DNA from: Trissonchulus latispiculum
Lineage: Eukaryota > Nematoda > Enoplea > Enoplida > Ironidae
Assembly (NCBI GenBank): GCA_030248195.1
Contig: JASAND010028644.1
Location: 87,077-151,076, forward strand
DNA: 64,000 bases
Direction of reading: 5' to 3'
Shown here piece after piece: positions 13,140-25,146 of this stretch. Both the position numbers and the translations under genes were made by a program. The notes under the pieces are model-generated. The model was not told the DNA's origin and did no database searches. It saw only the letters and a list, made by a program, of their open reading frames with translations. Within the stretch, counting starts at the first letter, position 1. Each line of letters begins with the position of its first letter.

Positions 13140-14040
13140 CAAGAGTACATAATGATAAGAGTGTGACAAGCGTCACACTCTATGCAATGGAGGCAAAAAC
13201 TATGCGATGCGCGCTAACGGCTTACCCCCCCCCACAAATTGACCCCCTCTCACACCGCCCCTATATGGGTACGTGGTCCAAACGGGGGCCGCTCACTGCT
13301 TTGCATAATTACACGCTGAAATTAACAGTAGGCCGTTTCACAAAGGGCTCCTAAATCTAGCTCCTAAGTCCCTCCTATCTTATCTCTTATGAGCAGTTTA
13401 CGAGCAATTTATGAGCGGCTCCTAAAGTGTTTCACAAAGCTCCTCTTAAACTGCTCCTAGACTTTCGCTCATAACCACCTCTTAGCGCCTTTCTCTTAAC
13501 TTTCTAAGCACTTTCACGCTGGGAACTTATGAGGTGTGCTGGAAAAGTTAAGAGACTTACAAGTTAAAATTACTTTATACTATATTCACCTACTTAATAT
13601 GATAATAAATAGATCATTTTAATCGAACATTCTCAAATTTAAAGGCAAGGATAAAATTAACTTGTTTCTTATTTTTAGACAAAAGTAATGTCGAAATTCC
13701 AAACATTTACTATTATATATTTATACTTTATATTCATCAGTTGAAACTCATACAATGACTAATAAGTTTTTACAGAACTTTTCTGGAGGAATACAATACA
13801 TTACACCGTTATCTTGGCTAAATATTTGAACAATTAGCACTTGAGAGTGCGTTATGAGCCCGACTTTGGGCTCCTAATTTTAATAGGCGATTTAGGAGGT
13901 CTCTTAGTGTAGGAGCTCTTCGTGAAACATCATTCTCCTAACTTTTCTCATAAGTGGTAAACTTAGCGCGCATCGCATAGTTTTTGCCTTCATTGCATAG
14001 AGTGTGACGCTTGTCACACTCTTATCATTATGTACTCTTG
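13140..14040. mobile_element. 7-bp-TSD family, copy M3, TSD CTGAAAC, with nested insert
   Basis: TIR CAAGAGTACATAATGATAAG at the left, inverted at the right; exact direct repeat CTGAAAC at 13133-13139 and 14041-14047. It abuts M2, and the two duplications overlap by 3 bp. The middle (about 13331-13930) is a separate element rich in GCTCCTAA and TTAGGAGC words with GTTTCACAAAG/CTTCGTGAAAC ends. Confidence 0.87.
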
Positions 14041-14317
14041 CTGAAACTAAGATGTCGAAAATCGGAGATCGTACAAAAACTGATGGTCCAGATTATGCTT
14101 GTTTTCAGCTTTAGAACGAAGCATAGTGGTTTTGTTTGATACACTAGAACCCAGTTTGCGGAGGGGATGAGCATGCATAAAGATGTGCGACCCTTATTTT
14201 GCCAAGTAAACGCTTTTCATACTCTTATGTAGTGTTAGGAACTCTTTCTATCATTGCTTCTTTACTCGTACTACTGGTTTCTTTAGATGATCTATAATTC
14301 ATTATTGCTTGGGTGCT

Positions 14318-17300
14318 ATGCGGAATTCCCTGTGTCAGTGGTTGTGTCGGCTGCAAGGGTTTGCTACGGATGCATCTGCTGTTGCTCGTCCAGCGAGAAT
14401 ATTGCAGGGATATGTAGATACAGTTTCATCAGACTACAGTAAATGGTACATGCCATTACTTAAATAATTTTTTATTGTATCCAGGGGCCAATGTTATCAA
14501 CGTCTAAACCCGGGTTAAGTCTCAAACTGGGTTTACTCACCTGTCTTTGACACACAAATTTAACCCAGGTATGAGACTAAACCCGGGTTTAGACGTTGAT
14601 AACACTGGACCCAGTTTGCTTTTCAGAACATAAGGAATCTAATAAGCTGCTGGCTTTTGAGCACGTCCCGAGCATAGCTTATCTCCCAGCCTAAACTTAC
14701 AGTTTGTGTTCAGACGTGCTCTTTTCGATCCGTGATGGCCAGCTTAACTTTTGTTAGTGGTTTCATGTTTCTTTCTGTTTGAGTGAGCTGTATAACTGCT
14801 GTAGACAATTCTCGGAAAGTTCAGCTACAATAACTAAATCTCGATAATTTTATATTCTGAGTTTGTTTTTTCTGTATTTGGCTGGCTTGGTAGGGTGGGG
14901 TAGGGGTCTGCCCCACTCCTATTCCCCATTTTATGATCTATTCGAGTTTCAAGGAGAGATAGATCCCGATCTTCCACCAAATTTTGCCATTTTTACCGTG
15001 AATTTAGAAGTATATATTTGTTTCTTTACATAAACTGGAAAAATATTTTGAAGATTGGTTGCTGAACATATCCTTTGTGTAGCGAGGTAAGGCGAAATAT
15101 ATTCACGCAGTAGGAAGGACCTATTAGGAATCGCTTAGTGAAAGGCGCATTCTTATTTTCGAAGTAAGTTATTTCTGGCTACGTCTGTTAAATTCCAATT
15201 TCCAAGATTTCACAGTTGAGGAAATCAGTTTTTGTTTCGTTTTTGTATATGCGTATTTTATTTTCATAAACTTCGTTATATGTTCTTTTGGACAAAACGG
15301 CACCAAATAGTATTCCTGAGAAAGATGGAGACGTTCAAAAAAGTAACATGGAAACACCAAGAAAGTATAATTGATCTATTCTAAAAGTTCTGTTAAGTTT
15401 CTTTTATGAAAGTTTTGTGCTCTGTAAAGGGAATCTATTGTTGTACATATTTATTTACAGTTATGGTTCGAATAAAGAACTGGAGAAAGAGTATTATAAG
15501 TCTGTCGGACGAGCCAGAGAGGGTGGAAGCGCAAAAGCCAAGGAACGTCATGTAAAGGTCAACAGAAAGCTTTTTGTGAGGGATAGACTAAAATTGATCC
15601 TGGACGCGGACACGGATTTCCTGGAAATCGGAGGACTGGCGGGTGCTGACTTGGACTACGCTGATATCCCAGGCGCCGGTATAGTGACAGGTATTGACTC
15701 TGTGATTAACTGGGTAGCTTACAGAAATACGTACAGGTTAATGCGTTAGCCGGCTGTGCCTTTGAAGTTGCTTTTCTGTTTGGTGTACTTAAATGTACGT
15801 TCAGGATAGCTTTTTGTTATCCAGCATTTCATGCAGTTTCCATAATTTTTTATTGAATTTTCATTGTCAGGCCAGCTATCACTATCTGAAAAATGTCGTG
15901 AAAGTAGTTAAATGTTTTTATTGTACGAACTTTAACTCAGTGCAGCCGGAAATAGGATTTTCTCAAGTTATTCAAATCGGACATTTTGATGTAGTGAAAA
16001 TGACCCTGGTATTCGGGTAGTCGTTATAATTCAGTAGTACATAATGCATAAGAGTAACATCGTACTCTATGTATGATCAGCGTGATGTATCCTCTGTACG
16101 CTGACCTCCGCCACCGAGACTTGGCAAGTAATTCCTTTCCTGGTCAAAACGGTTCACTAGTTTTCCCTTGTAGGTTGCTTCACCTTTAACCATTTCCTGT
16201 CTGCACTCATCGTTATAATATCTTTTTCGTTTGTATAACGTTCACTCCTTGCTAATAAAGTAGTTTGTAATGAGTGAGATCTTGTAGTTTTGTAAATTGT
16301 AGAGTTTGTATACTTTGTTTCAGGTATCGGTAAAGTGACCGGACAGGCTTGCATGATATTGGCAACCGATGCTACAGTTAAAGGCGGTACTGTTTATCCA
16401 ATTGGTGTCAAAAAACAACTGCGCGCTCAGGAAATAGCGGAGCGTCTACGTCTTCCCTGTATTTCTGTAATTGATAGTGGAGGTGCCTATTTACCGCTGC
16501 AGGTGTTTACTGTTTTACCATTCACTGAAGCCCCACTATTGGCGTTGCTCCACTCCATTGAACGTATACATGCTTAATAAACTATTGACACTGTTCGTAA
16601 ATATCTTTTTTGACGATTTTCGCTTCTGCTTCCTAGTGTTTTTGATCTTCTTTATGGGCTGTTTTAATTTATGATTTAAAATTCATTTAAAGTGCATATT
16701 TTAGGCGGACATATTTCCAGACCAATATCACGGAGGTCGTGTTTTCTATAACGAAGCTGTGATGGGAGCCAAAGGAGTTCCACAAGTAAACATTTATGTT
16801 GATGTATGAAATAATAGAATTTGACACTCGCTTTTCAGGTAACAGGAATTACTTCGCAGCATTATTCCTGTGATGTTGCAGAAGAGTGTGCATATAACCG
16901 GGTGCAGCATAATGGTTTAGGACATAGGATACGTCGGGATTCAGTTTGGCATCTCCTTTCGTAAATTCGAAACTCAATATCCTGCATACACCAAACGGAT
17001 TAAGGTGGGCTGCAAATTGGTAAAAAACTAAACTGCGCGTTGAAAAACTAGCCTTAGTCCTAATCTGCAGTTAACCGGTTGCACTCAACTAAGTACCAAT
17101 AGAAACTTATATACGGTGGAACAAATCCTGAACAGATCATGCGTTCAACATCTTTGTATACTTTTTGTATTGATAGATAGCTATCGTCTGTGGGAGTTGT
17201 ACGGCCGGCGCCGCTTACATTCCTACCTTGTCGGATGACGCCATTATTGTACACCGTGTTGGCTCTCTGTTTCTGGGAGGTCCTCCTTTGGTGAAGGCGG

Positions 17301-20300
17301 CGCTTGGAGAAATTGTTAGTTCAGAAGAGCTAGGTGGTGCTACCGTGCATTGCAGGTTAATAGGTTTATTTATTGTATGCTGTGTTAGCTAGCGGCCGGG
17401 AAGTGAGTTCTACCTACCTACCTATCTACCTGTATGCTGTGTTGTTTGAGATATTCATAAGATGGTTTAATGCTGGATATTATGTAGGGGCGCGATAGCG
17501 CCCCTACATAATATGGGTGTAAAGGCGTTTGCGCGGCCCCCTGGAGACCGTGTTGGCCTGGTGCCAGCTAATTAGAGGTCCGGGAGGGGTAAAAATGTTA
17601 CCATCGTAAAGTACTCGACTAGCACTACAAGTATCACCATACTTTTGGTTCGAATTCGAAACTTCAAATTTTTGCACTTGGCAACAGTTAGTTTGCGTTT
17701 GCTTCTTTTTCTAGGTGAATAACGCTTTTCGGAAGTGCATTTTCTAGCGAAGTGTTGGAACGTTGTGGGCATTTTGGTCCAATACTACTGTTATATGTTG
17801 GTAGACAGTATCCCCTCATGCTACCTTTTTTGGTCATTTTGGCACCTGGCCAATTTTGGCTCTGTGCCAAGGCCCCAAAGTCGGACTTTCGCTATTTTGG
17901 CACTTCGGTTGTGGTGGATTTTTTTCACAGGCTAGCAGCTAGATCGGTTTGGTTTATTTTATTTGAATATTTCGGCCAATGCACACAAAGTAACGAGGGG
18001 GATTTTTTAATTTCGCTCTGTAGCTTTCAGAAGATAGGCCCAAACTTTGCATTTTTTCACCTGTTTTGGCGAAAAGTTTCTAAGTCCCACTTTTACTAAA
18101 AATGGCTTAAAAGTCATTAAAAATGGCGTTTTTCGGGCTTGGGTGGGGTGGTACCCATATATAGTAAATCGGGGTCACTGAAAACGATGAGCATACTGCC
18201 GACGTCGGTGGATTTGACCCCTGACCCGCAGCGGCCCGCGGGCCGCGGATCCGGTGGGGGTCAAAATTGAAAGTCTTCAAAGGTGGTCATGTTTGGTATC
18301 AAATGAAAGCCCTTGGCGAGCCGATCAACTTTTGTCATTATGCCACCCACGAAAAGTGGCCCCACCGACCTGTGGGTGGGTGCCCCACCCCCAGTGGGTC
18401 CGGTGTGGGTCAAAAATGAAAGTCTTCAAAGGTGGTCATGTTTGGTATCAAATGAAAGCCCTTGGCGAGGCGATCAACTTTTGTCATTATGCCACCCACA
18501 AAACGTGGCCCCACCGACCTGTGGGTGGGTGCCCCATCCCCAGTGGGTCCGGTGTGGGTCAAAAATAAAAGTCTTCAAAGGTGGTATATAATGTTTGGTA
18601 TCAAATGAAAGCCATTGGCGAGACGATCAACTTTCATCATTATGCCACCCACCGACCTGTGGGTGGGTGCCCCACCCCCAGCGGGTCCGGTGTGGGTCAA
18701 AAATAAAAGTCTTCAAATGTGGTCATGTTTGGTATCAAATGAAAGCCCTTGACGAGGCGATCAACGTTTGTCATTATGCCACCCACAAAAAGTGGCCCCA
18801 CCGACCTGTGGGTGGGTGCCCCACCCCCAGTCGGTCCGGTGTGGGTCAAAAATAAAAGTCTTCAAAGGTGGTATATAATGTTTGGTATCAAATGAAAGCC
18901 ATTGGCGAGACGATCAACTTAAGTCATTATGCCTGCCACGAAAGGTGGCCCCATCGTCCGGTCGGTGGGTGCCCCGCCCCCAGTGGGTCCGGTGTGGGTC
19001 AAAAATGAAAGTCTTCAAAGGTGGTCGTGTTTGGTATCAAATGAAAGCCCTTGGCGAGACGAACAACTTTTGTCATTGTACCACCCACGAAAAGTGGCCC
19101 CATAGTGCTGTGTACTGTAAATACGCTGCGGGATGCTCGGCTCCTTCTTAACTCATTATATACGATCTCACTGGAAACGCATCCATCATTAAGCTGGAAA
19201 ATTAAGCTATGCCAGCCAATTAAACTAGTTAAGTTAAACAAGAGAAATTTTGAAAATTTCGCTTTCTGATTTTTTCACTGCAAAATTTGGTACCGAAAGG
19301 GATCCACTTTTTTGATGGGGAAGTTCGTTCATGGAGGCCTTCCCTTGCCAATTCTCCCTCGGCCTAGACATACGAGTTAATCTTAAGGCCAATGTTTAAC
19401 AACATTGGAATATTGTCAGAGAATGTTTAAAGTGCTAATAGGACAAGAAAGTAAAATGCTCCTCCGGAGCATGGAAAAGTAATATGGGTGGATGGGGTGA
19501 GGTTGCGAAATCAAGAGAGGACTAGCTTTGAAAACGCTTAATATGGGCTAGGTTCTAAAAGAAAGGAGGACTAGGTTGTGGGCGAACTAATATGGGCACA
19601 GCGTCGCCGAACAACCCATATTCGCGGGCTGGCACGCTTAGCTTCAGCGTTTGTCACATATAGAACGGTCAACATTAGAGTAAAAATGTTGAATAGGTAA
19701 TCTGCGAGAACTTAGTAGTTTGCCTGGTCAGTTTTAGGCTAGCCATATATATACCTTTTAGTTGGACTATGACAAGTATCGGACAGAAAGATAGGGATGT
19801 GGCGGTAAAACCATTGGTTCAATCCGGTAGGGTTGCAGTCAATGACAATCGCTATGAAATTATTCTTTAAATATGCTGTCTGTATAAATGCATAAAATGA
19901 ACACTAGTAAGCTTAGACTTTCTCGAAGGAAAAGTCTATAATACATGGAAGTACGAATATTCGGATATAGATTATATCATCTAATTTAGAATCTGGAGCT
20001 GTATTTAAAAGTCTAGAAATCGATATAGATGAATGTATAATATTTACCCGCGAATATGGGTTGTTCGGCGACGCTGTGCCCATATTAGTTCGCCCACAAC
20101 CTAGTCCTCCTTTCTTTTAGAACCTAGCCCATATTAAGCGTTTTCAAAGCTAGTCCTCTCTTGATTTTGCAACCTCATCCCATCCACCCATATTACCTTT
20201 CCATGCTCCGGAGGAGCATTTTACTTTCTTGTTTGTTATTGTCCCTTTTATCGGTTTTTTAAATCTTTGTCAATATTTGAGATTCTTATGATTGATGAGA

Positions 20301-23300
20301 CTTAGCGAAATGTAGTCACTATAGTTTATTTTGACGAACAATCGTTCTTCTGTAGATAAGTGCTGTGTATGTTATTCTTGGTTTGTTTCAGTCAGAGCGG
20401 TTGTACTGACTATTTTGTTTTGGATGAGCCGGAAGCGTTTGAGACATGTCGCGATGTGGTGTCTCGTTTGGGACTACCTCCCAGCGTTCCCAAACAACAT
20501 TTCACGAATCCGCTTTACTCTCCTGAAGAATTGGTTGGGATTGCCCAGACGACTGCATTTGGCAGAGATTATGTCGAATTGGTAATTATATTTCAGAATG
20601 GTTTAATATGTCTGAAATTGCTCGTAACTTGCAGGAGCGGGACGTTGTAAAATCAAACAACAAGTTAAAAGGGTCGTCAGGGTGAATCGACTCAAATTCA
20701 ATGCATGTAGTCATGATGAAGTTCTCCAGTTGGGAGACTTAGATGCCACATCAGTGGGAAATCTGATGGACACGGATCTCATCAAATAGAGATCATCACT
20801 GGTGCCCAGTTGTATCCGTGTGGGCTACGGCGCATATGGGCTCTGTTCCGGGGCATGGCTTGTCGTGCCGTGTTGTATCTTTCAGTGCAACACAATACAT
20901 ATTTATTTATTGTATTTATTGTATTTATTTAACATTTTATTTGCAGATATTGTCGCGATTGTTGGATGGAAGCAGATTTCTGGAAATCCGTGGAACTTAT
21001 GGGCATTCCTTAATTACAGGTTTTGCGGAAATTGGAGGGTACGCAGATATGAATTATAATCAGAATTTATGTTTAAATTTATGTTATCTTGAAGCGTATA
21101 ATATCCTTTACGGAATCGATTGCTACTTTGGTCTGTTTACTGCAATCATTTCTAAAATTTCTAGAATCTAGAATTTTCTAGCAAAATCATATTTTCCTGC
21201 GCACTTCGGTTCTGGGGGCAGCTCCCGCGTGGAAGGTAACAGTTTGACGGGAAGATATCCAGGCATTTAGAATGCTCGTTGTCTGACCTTGCTCCAGAAA
21301 AAACTTGGATGAGCGCTTAAGGTGCTGGTATCGCTTTGTGTAAATTCAACCCTACAAGCTTCAATTCTTTATGAAAGTGGATGAAACTTTCCAAAACCTT
21401 ATTTTCGTGCTCTTTAACATTCTGGGACCAGTCCCGGATTTTCAGGTTTAAAGATAAGAAAGTTTTGGTTTTTGCCCTTATTCTCTCAGTACATAGTCGC
21501 TACACCGGATTGGTTGTTATGGCTGGAAAGAAGGCACCAAAATGAACATTTTTGCTTTTACAACTTTTGAGCTACCTCTAGTGGTTAAGGCAGTATAAGC
21601 CAAAAACGATTTTTGGGGTAAAAAATGGCCATTTTTGACGAAATCAGTTTTTTCAAAATTACTGCCAAATCTTACAGACAATTTCGGCTTATTTATACTC
21701 AATCGATACACCGTCCAATTGCGCATTTTATCAATACCTATTCGCTGGAGTTCGTTGCTTTAAGCTAGTGAATTCGTCGAAAAACCATTTTGGCAAAATT
21801 GCGATTATTTTGTTTTGAACATTGATTTCTCAAAAACTGTCCAATGGATTCGCGTGATTTTGGGCTGAATGAAAATTCGCCCTATTGCGGAGGGACATTT
21901 TTCTTGGTTTGAGCTAAAACATCTCCAGGTGTGAGAAAACTGAACAGAAAGTTGCGAAATTTCGTGTAATCGCGCATTTGCCGGATTTTCTGGAGTCCTG
22001 AGACTTGTTGAGCAAAATCCAAAAAAATGTCCCTCGGCCCACATGTCCTTCATATCATGGCACAAGAAAAAATTTTGGCGGATTCAAAAGTTTTGAGAAA
22101 TCGATGTTCAAAAATTTTTGGTCTATATTCAGTATGTCAGATGTCAGCATGTCGGAAGTTTATTGCTATTTTTTGCCAATTTTACTAGTTTCGTAAGCTC
22201 TTGTTAATGTACAGATTATAAGCTTTAAAACGATGTATAAAGCTCTTTCCAACTCCCAAATTGCGAAAGTTATAGCGTTTCGAGAAATCACCACACACAA
22301 AAGCACTGCACAAAAGGATACCAGCACCTTAACTGTACTTCTGTTTGCTGCAAGTGCTAACTGAAAGCAACTTGCATCTTGCTGTCAACTTGGCGTTGAA
22401 GTACAAATTGGCCAATCACTATTCGATCTAATGCAACTATAAACTTGCACCGTTGAAACTTAAGTTGAACATAAACTTAATTATTTGCAGGCTCTGAAAT
22501 TGGCCCCGGTTACACTGGTTACAGTTAAAACTGATAAACTGGTTTCGAGAAAACAACTCCGCTTTCTAGGCGGAGAGGGGTGGTCGGTAAACACCAATCA
22601 CAAGGTGGTGTTGCTTAATTTTAGTCATGGTGTTGGCATTATAGCCAACAGTGCCAATTCATTGGATGTGAGATCTCTGGAGAAAGCGTGTCAGGTTGTT
22701 CAGATGTGTTCTCTACGTGGATTCCCTTTACTGTTTGTGGTTAACACGCAGAGTGGAGGTTGGCCTTACAATGACGATAGTGAGATCTTTTGATTTTTTG
22801 TCTGAAAGTGGGAGTATAGTGATTGCTATTGTATCAGTGGACTAATTCGACTGCTGTTAGTTTCTGTGTGGTGTAGCCTTCATACCCTATACTTATTGCG
22901 TTGCAAAAGAGTTGATGTAGGATCACAAGTTTCTAAAATAAAGTTTGGTGTGTACGATACATTTATATAGAAGATGAAATCCCCTTCCCAAGAACAAGGT
23001 ACACTACATTTCGAAGTCTAAGATTAGAGTAGCCTATTGTTTTTATCTACCATAATGTTTTAACGTTTGAATTTCATTTCGACTAGTTGTTAGTTTGTAC
23101 TTTTTTATTATAATTCTTACCTAGTTGTTAGTTTGTACTTTTTTATTATAATTCTTACCAAATTTGCTAGGTCAGGGTGCTGTTATCAAAGCTCAGGCTC
23201 AACTGATATCATCCGTTGTTTCCTCTGGTGTTCCTGTTGTCACACTGATAGTGGGTGAATGCCGTGGAATGGAAGGCCTAACTCTGGTTTGTAAAATAAT

Positions 23301-23807
23301 ACTTTTTTTGTTAATTGTCTATGTTATAGGGCAGCGGTTCATGTGGTAGAATTTTAATTTTTTCATTTTCTTAACTTTCTGTTCAGACTTATTTTGTATG
23401 TTTACTTGTTTCAAGAATTCATAATTCTTCATTCACATTATAGATTAACTGAACGTATTAATTTACTTTGTTTGTGTGTAAATAAGATTTCAATTTGTTT
23501 TCAGGGAGGACGAGCAATGTCGCCTGTGTTCACGTTTGCCTGGCCTGCAGCTCAGATTTCCATGTTGCCTCCAGATAAGCTGGACTCTCTCAGATTTCTG
23601 GATCCTTGCCTTGATGACTCAGCAGTAGATGCCTTAAAATCGTCCCTAGAATCGGAGTCCAGCTCCTACTATGCTGCTGCTCGGCTCTGGCTCGATGCTA
23701 TTATTTTGCCGCAGCAATCTAGACAGTATTTGTTGACTGCATTGGACTATATTCATGCAGGACTACCAAAGCGAGAATTCCGACATCGTGCGGTTATGCG
23801 AATGTAA
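14318..23807 (+). CDS. MCCC2-like: Methylcrotonoyl-CoA carboxylase beta-type carboxyltransferase, divergent
   Basis: Ten exons: 14318-14445, 15461-15690, 16324-16502, 16705-16785, 17177-17355, 20392-20581, 20947-21038, 22625-22779, 23171-23286, 23505-23807. The sum is 1653 nt with all phases compatible, giving 550 aa, close to the usual length of about 560. The N-terminus ([14 protein letters not shown]) is basic and looks like a mitochondrial targeting peptide. The N-domain is near-canonical: [35 protein letters not shown] and [10 protein letters not shown] (about residues 210-219). In this family the enzyme uses carboxybiotin to carboxylate methylcrotonyl-CoA in leucine breakdown. The C-domain keeps DGSRF and TGFAEIGG and ends in RAVMRM, but the glycine-rich loop (residues 436-450, [15 protein letters not shown]) and the following ISMLPPDK do not match the conserved GGSYGAGNYGM and ISVMGGEQ. 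The C-terminus (YYAAARLW) is MCC-like. Catalytic competence is doubtful. Introns 5 and 7 are swollen by repeats. Confidence 0.88.
14484..14612. mobile_element. 129-bp element with AACCCGGGTT palindromes
   Basis: The left end GGGGCCAATGTTATCAACG pairs with the right CGTTGATAACACTGGACCC. Inside are AAACCCGGGTT, its inverted copy and weaker variants (AACTGGGTTTAC, AACCCAGGT). It is in MCCC2-like intron 1. Confidence 0.65.
16032..16110. mobile_element. Solo end of the CAAGAGTACATAAT family
   Basis: AGTACATAATGCATAAGAGT followed by ATGTATCCTCTGTACGCTGACC parallels the left half of M4 (24016-24120). The right half is missing. It lies in MCCC2-like intron 2. Confidence 0.45.
17477..17514. repeat. 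Perfect 17-bp-arm hairpin
   Basis: ATATTATGTAGGGGCGC, loop GATA, then the exact reverse complement. It is in MCCC2-like intron 5. The arm end GGGGCGC resembles the hairpin at 3747. Confidence 0.75.
18250..19105. repeat. Tandem array, about 148-bp unit, six copies
   Basis: Each unit reads GGTGTGGGTCAAAAATGAAA, then GTCTTCAAAGGTGGTCATG, GTATCAAATGAAAGCC, GATCAACTTTTGTCATTATG, then GTGGGTGGGTGCCCCACCCC. Units start near 18250, 18399, 18547, 18686, 18834 and 18988. They vary by point changes and small indels (one unit lacks about 10 bp). The repeated reading frames across it are a by-product. It lies in MCCC2-like intron 5. Confidence 0.88.
19443..20232. mobile_element. Inverted-repeat element, 186-bp arms with TAATATGGG words
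   Basis: Arms 19443-19628 and 20047-20232 are almost identical in inverted orientation. Each arm repeats TAATATGGG three times plus a terminal CCCATATTCGCGGG. The 418-bp spacer has no ORF. It lies in MCCC2-like intron 5, directly before exon 6. Confidence 0.85.
21321..22328. mobile_element. TTAA-flanked element with GGTGCTGGTATC ends
   Basis: The left GGTGCTGGTATCGCTTTGTG pairs with the right CACAAAAGGATACCAGCACC (in the right-end context). TTAA lies on both sides (21317-21320 and 22329-22332). The interior is AT-rich without coding potential. It makes up most of MCCC2-like intron 7. A Kolobok- or piggyBac-type origin fits TTAA targeting, but no transposase is present. Confidence 0.75.
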
Positions 23808-24015
23808 CTCATGGAGCTACGCACATGGAAGAATTTTGTCACTAATATGCTCAAAGTGTGCAGTTAAAATAATGTACTGTGCGAAAGCTATGCAATGAGT
23901 CTTTTCGAAAAGGATGAATGGACGCCAAGACTAGAACTTCGGAACTCCTGCTCGGCAACTGTTTCTGGGGTTCGAATGCGATTATGCCGAATTAAAATGG
24001 TGACTTATGTGGAAT

Positions 24016-24371
24016 CAAGAGTGCACAACACATAGGAGTATGACAGCTGGCATACTGTGTATTATCTGCTTGACACATCCTCTGCACGCTAACGGCTGAC
24101 CCCTCCCCGCAAGTTGGTACCCAGTCGAAACGGGGGGTACGCTCACTCGCTCTATGCTTGTGTGCTAAAGCTCGATAACACAAGCACTACGTGCGCGAGT
24201 TTTACGTCTGTTTCGAACTTTAGAACACATGCATAGCGGCCAAATTTTTTAAGTGAAGGGTACAATTTGAGGGGGGGTGGTGGTCAGTCGTTAGCGTGCA
24301 GAGGATGTGTCACGCTTATAATACAAGCTGTGTGTGACAGCTGTCATACTCTTATGTATTATGTTCTCTTG
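24016..24371. mobile_element. 7-bp-TSD family, copy M4, TSD GTGGAAT
   Basis: Ends CAAGAGTGCACAAC and GTATTATGTTCTCTTG; exact direct repeat GTGGAAT at 24009-24015 and 24372-24378. The interior is shared with M2 (CGCTCACTCGCTCTATG, CACAAGCACTACGTGCGCGA). Confidence 0.88.
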
Positions 24372-25146
24372 GTGGAATGTTTAGCGGTAATTTTAGACTT
24401 TTAAAATTAATTGAGTAATTTATGATTCTGACTGTGCAAGTGTATTGTTTGTTTATCATCATCGTTACGCAGTAAACGCTTAATTTTCTTTTTTTGTGTC
24501 CAATAGCTTTTACGCGAATCTGTAAATTACGTAGTAACAAAAGAATGAAGTCAGATACGTGACTACAAAAATAGCTCCGCCGGTCGGATGAGGCGTTAAT
24601 TTGGTGCCCGTGCGCTGTCTTGCTGGGGACAGTGCACGCTAGAAAACCCTTAACCCTTATCGTCAAGAGGAGGGCTCGGAGTCCCGGTGGAAAGGCACCC
24701 CATCCCTGTTTCGGCTTTTCCGGCGGCACCCTATTTATACTATGTTTTGTACGTGGCAGTGCAAGCTTAAGTGTTGAACGAGATGCAAAACGAGATTGTT
24801 GTTTCTCTAACGTTTAAACATTGTTTGGTGCCTTTAATTGCTGTCTTAGCCAGTCACGTAAAAGAAAATAGAATAATAGCGAAATCTATAAATTTTGCGA
24901 TATTTGAACTCAGCGTGGTCGAAAATTTTACAGTTCGACTTATGAATGTTCAGTTTGTACTACTCTAAACCAGGAGTGCTCCTGCTATTAGGATTGTTAC
25001 GATTACAATTATACGGTACGATAGTTACGGTACAAGTGCGATTCTGTTTGCTTGATTGAAAGTAATGTCAATTACTGTAGTAGATTATAATTACGGTTGT
25101 TCAGAATTTCTACTGCTTAAGCTGTTACTGTGCATATATGTAGAAA

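Noticed and set aside
16786..16960. Open stretch after MCCC2-like exon 4 that looked like a continuation
   Set aside because: It does not align with the family; the conserved [10 protein letters not shown] part starts at 17177 after a good acceptor, so this stretch is intron.
18254..19151. Several overlapping 80-104-aa frames repeating the same words
   Set aside because: They follow from the 148-bp tandem array; the frames shift with the unit indels and show no independent support.
20623..20790. Possible extra exon between MCCC2-like exons 6 and 7
   Set aside because: Direct joining of 20581 to 20947 reproduces the family's spacing exactly; the segment meets a stop in the relevant frame.
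22485..22624. Open frame upstream of MCCC2-like exon 8
   Set aside because: Joining from 21038 to 22625 gives the family-like IGG-HGVGII with correct phase; the upstream part adds residues absent in the family.
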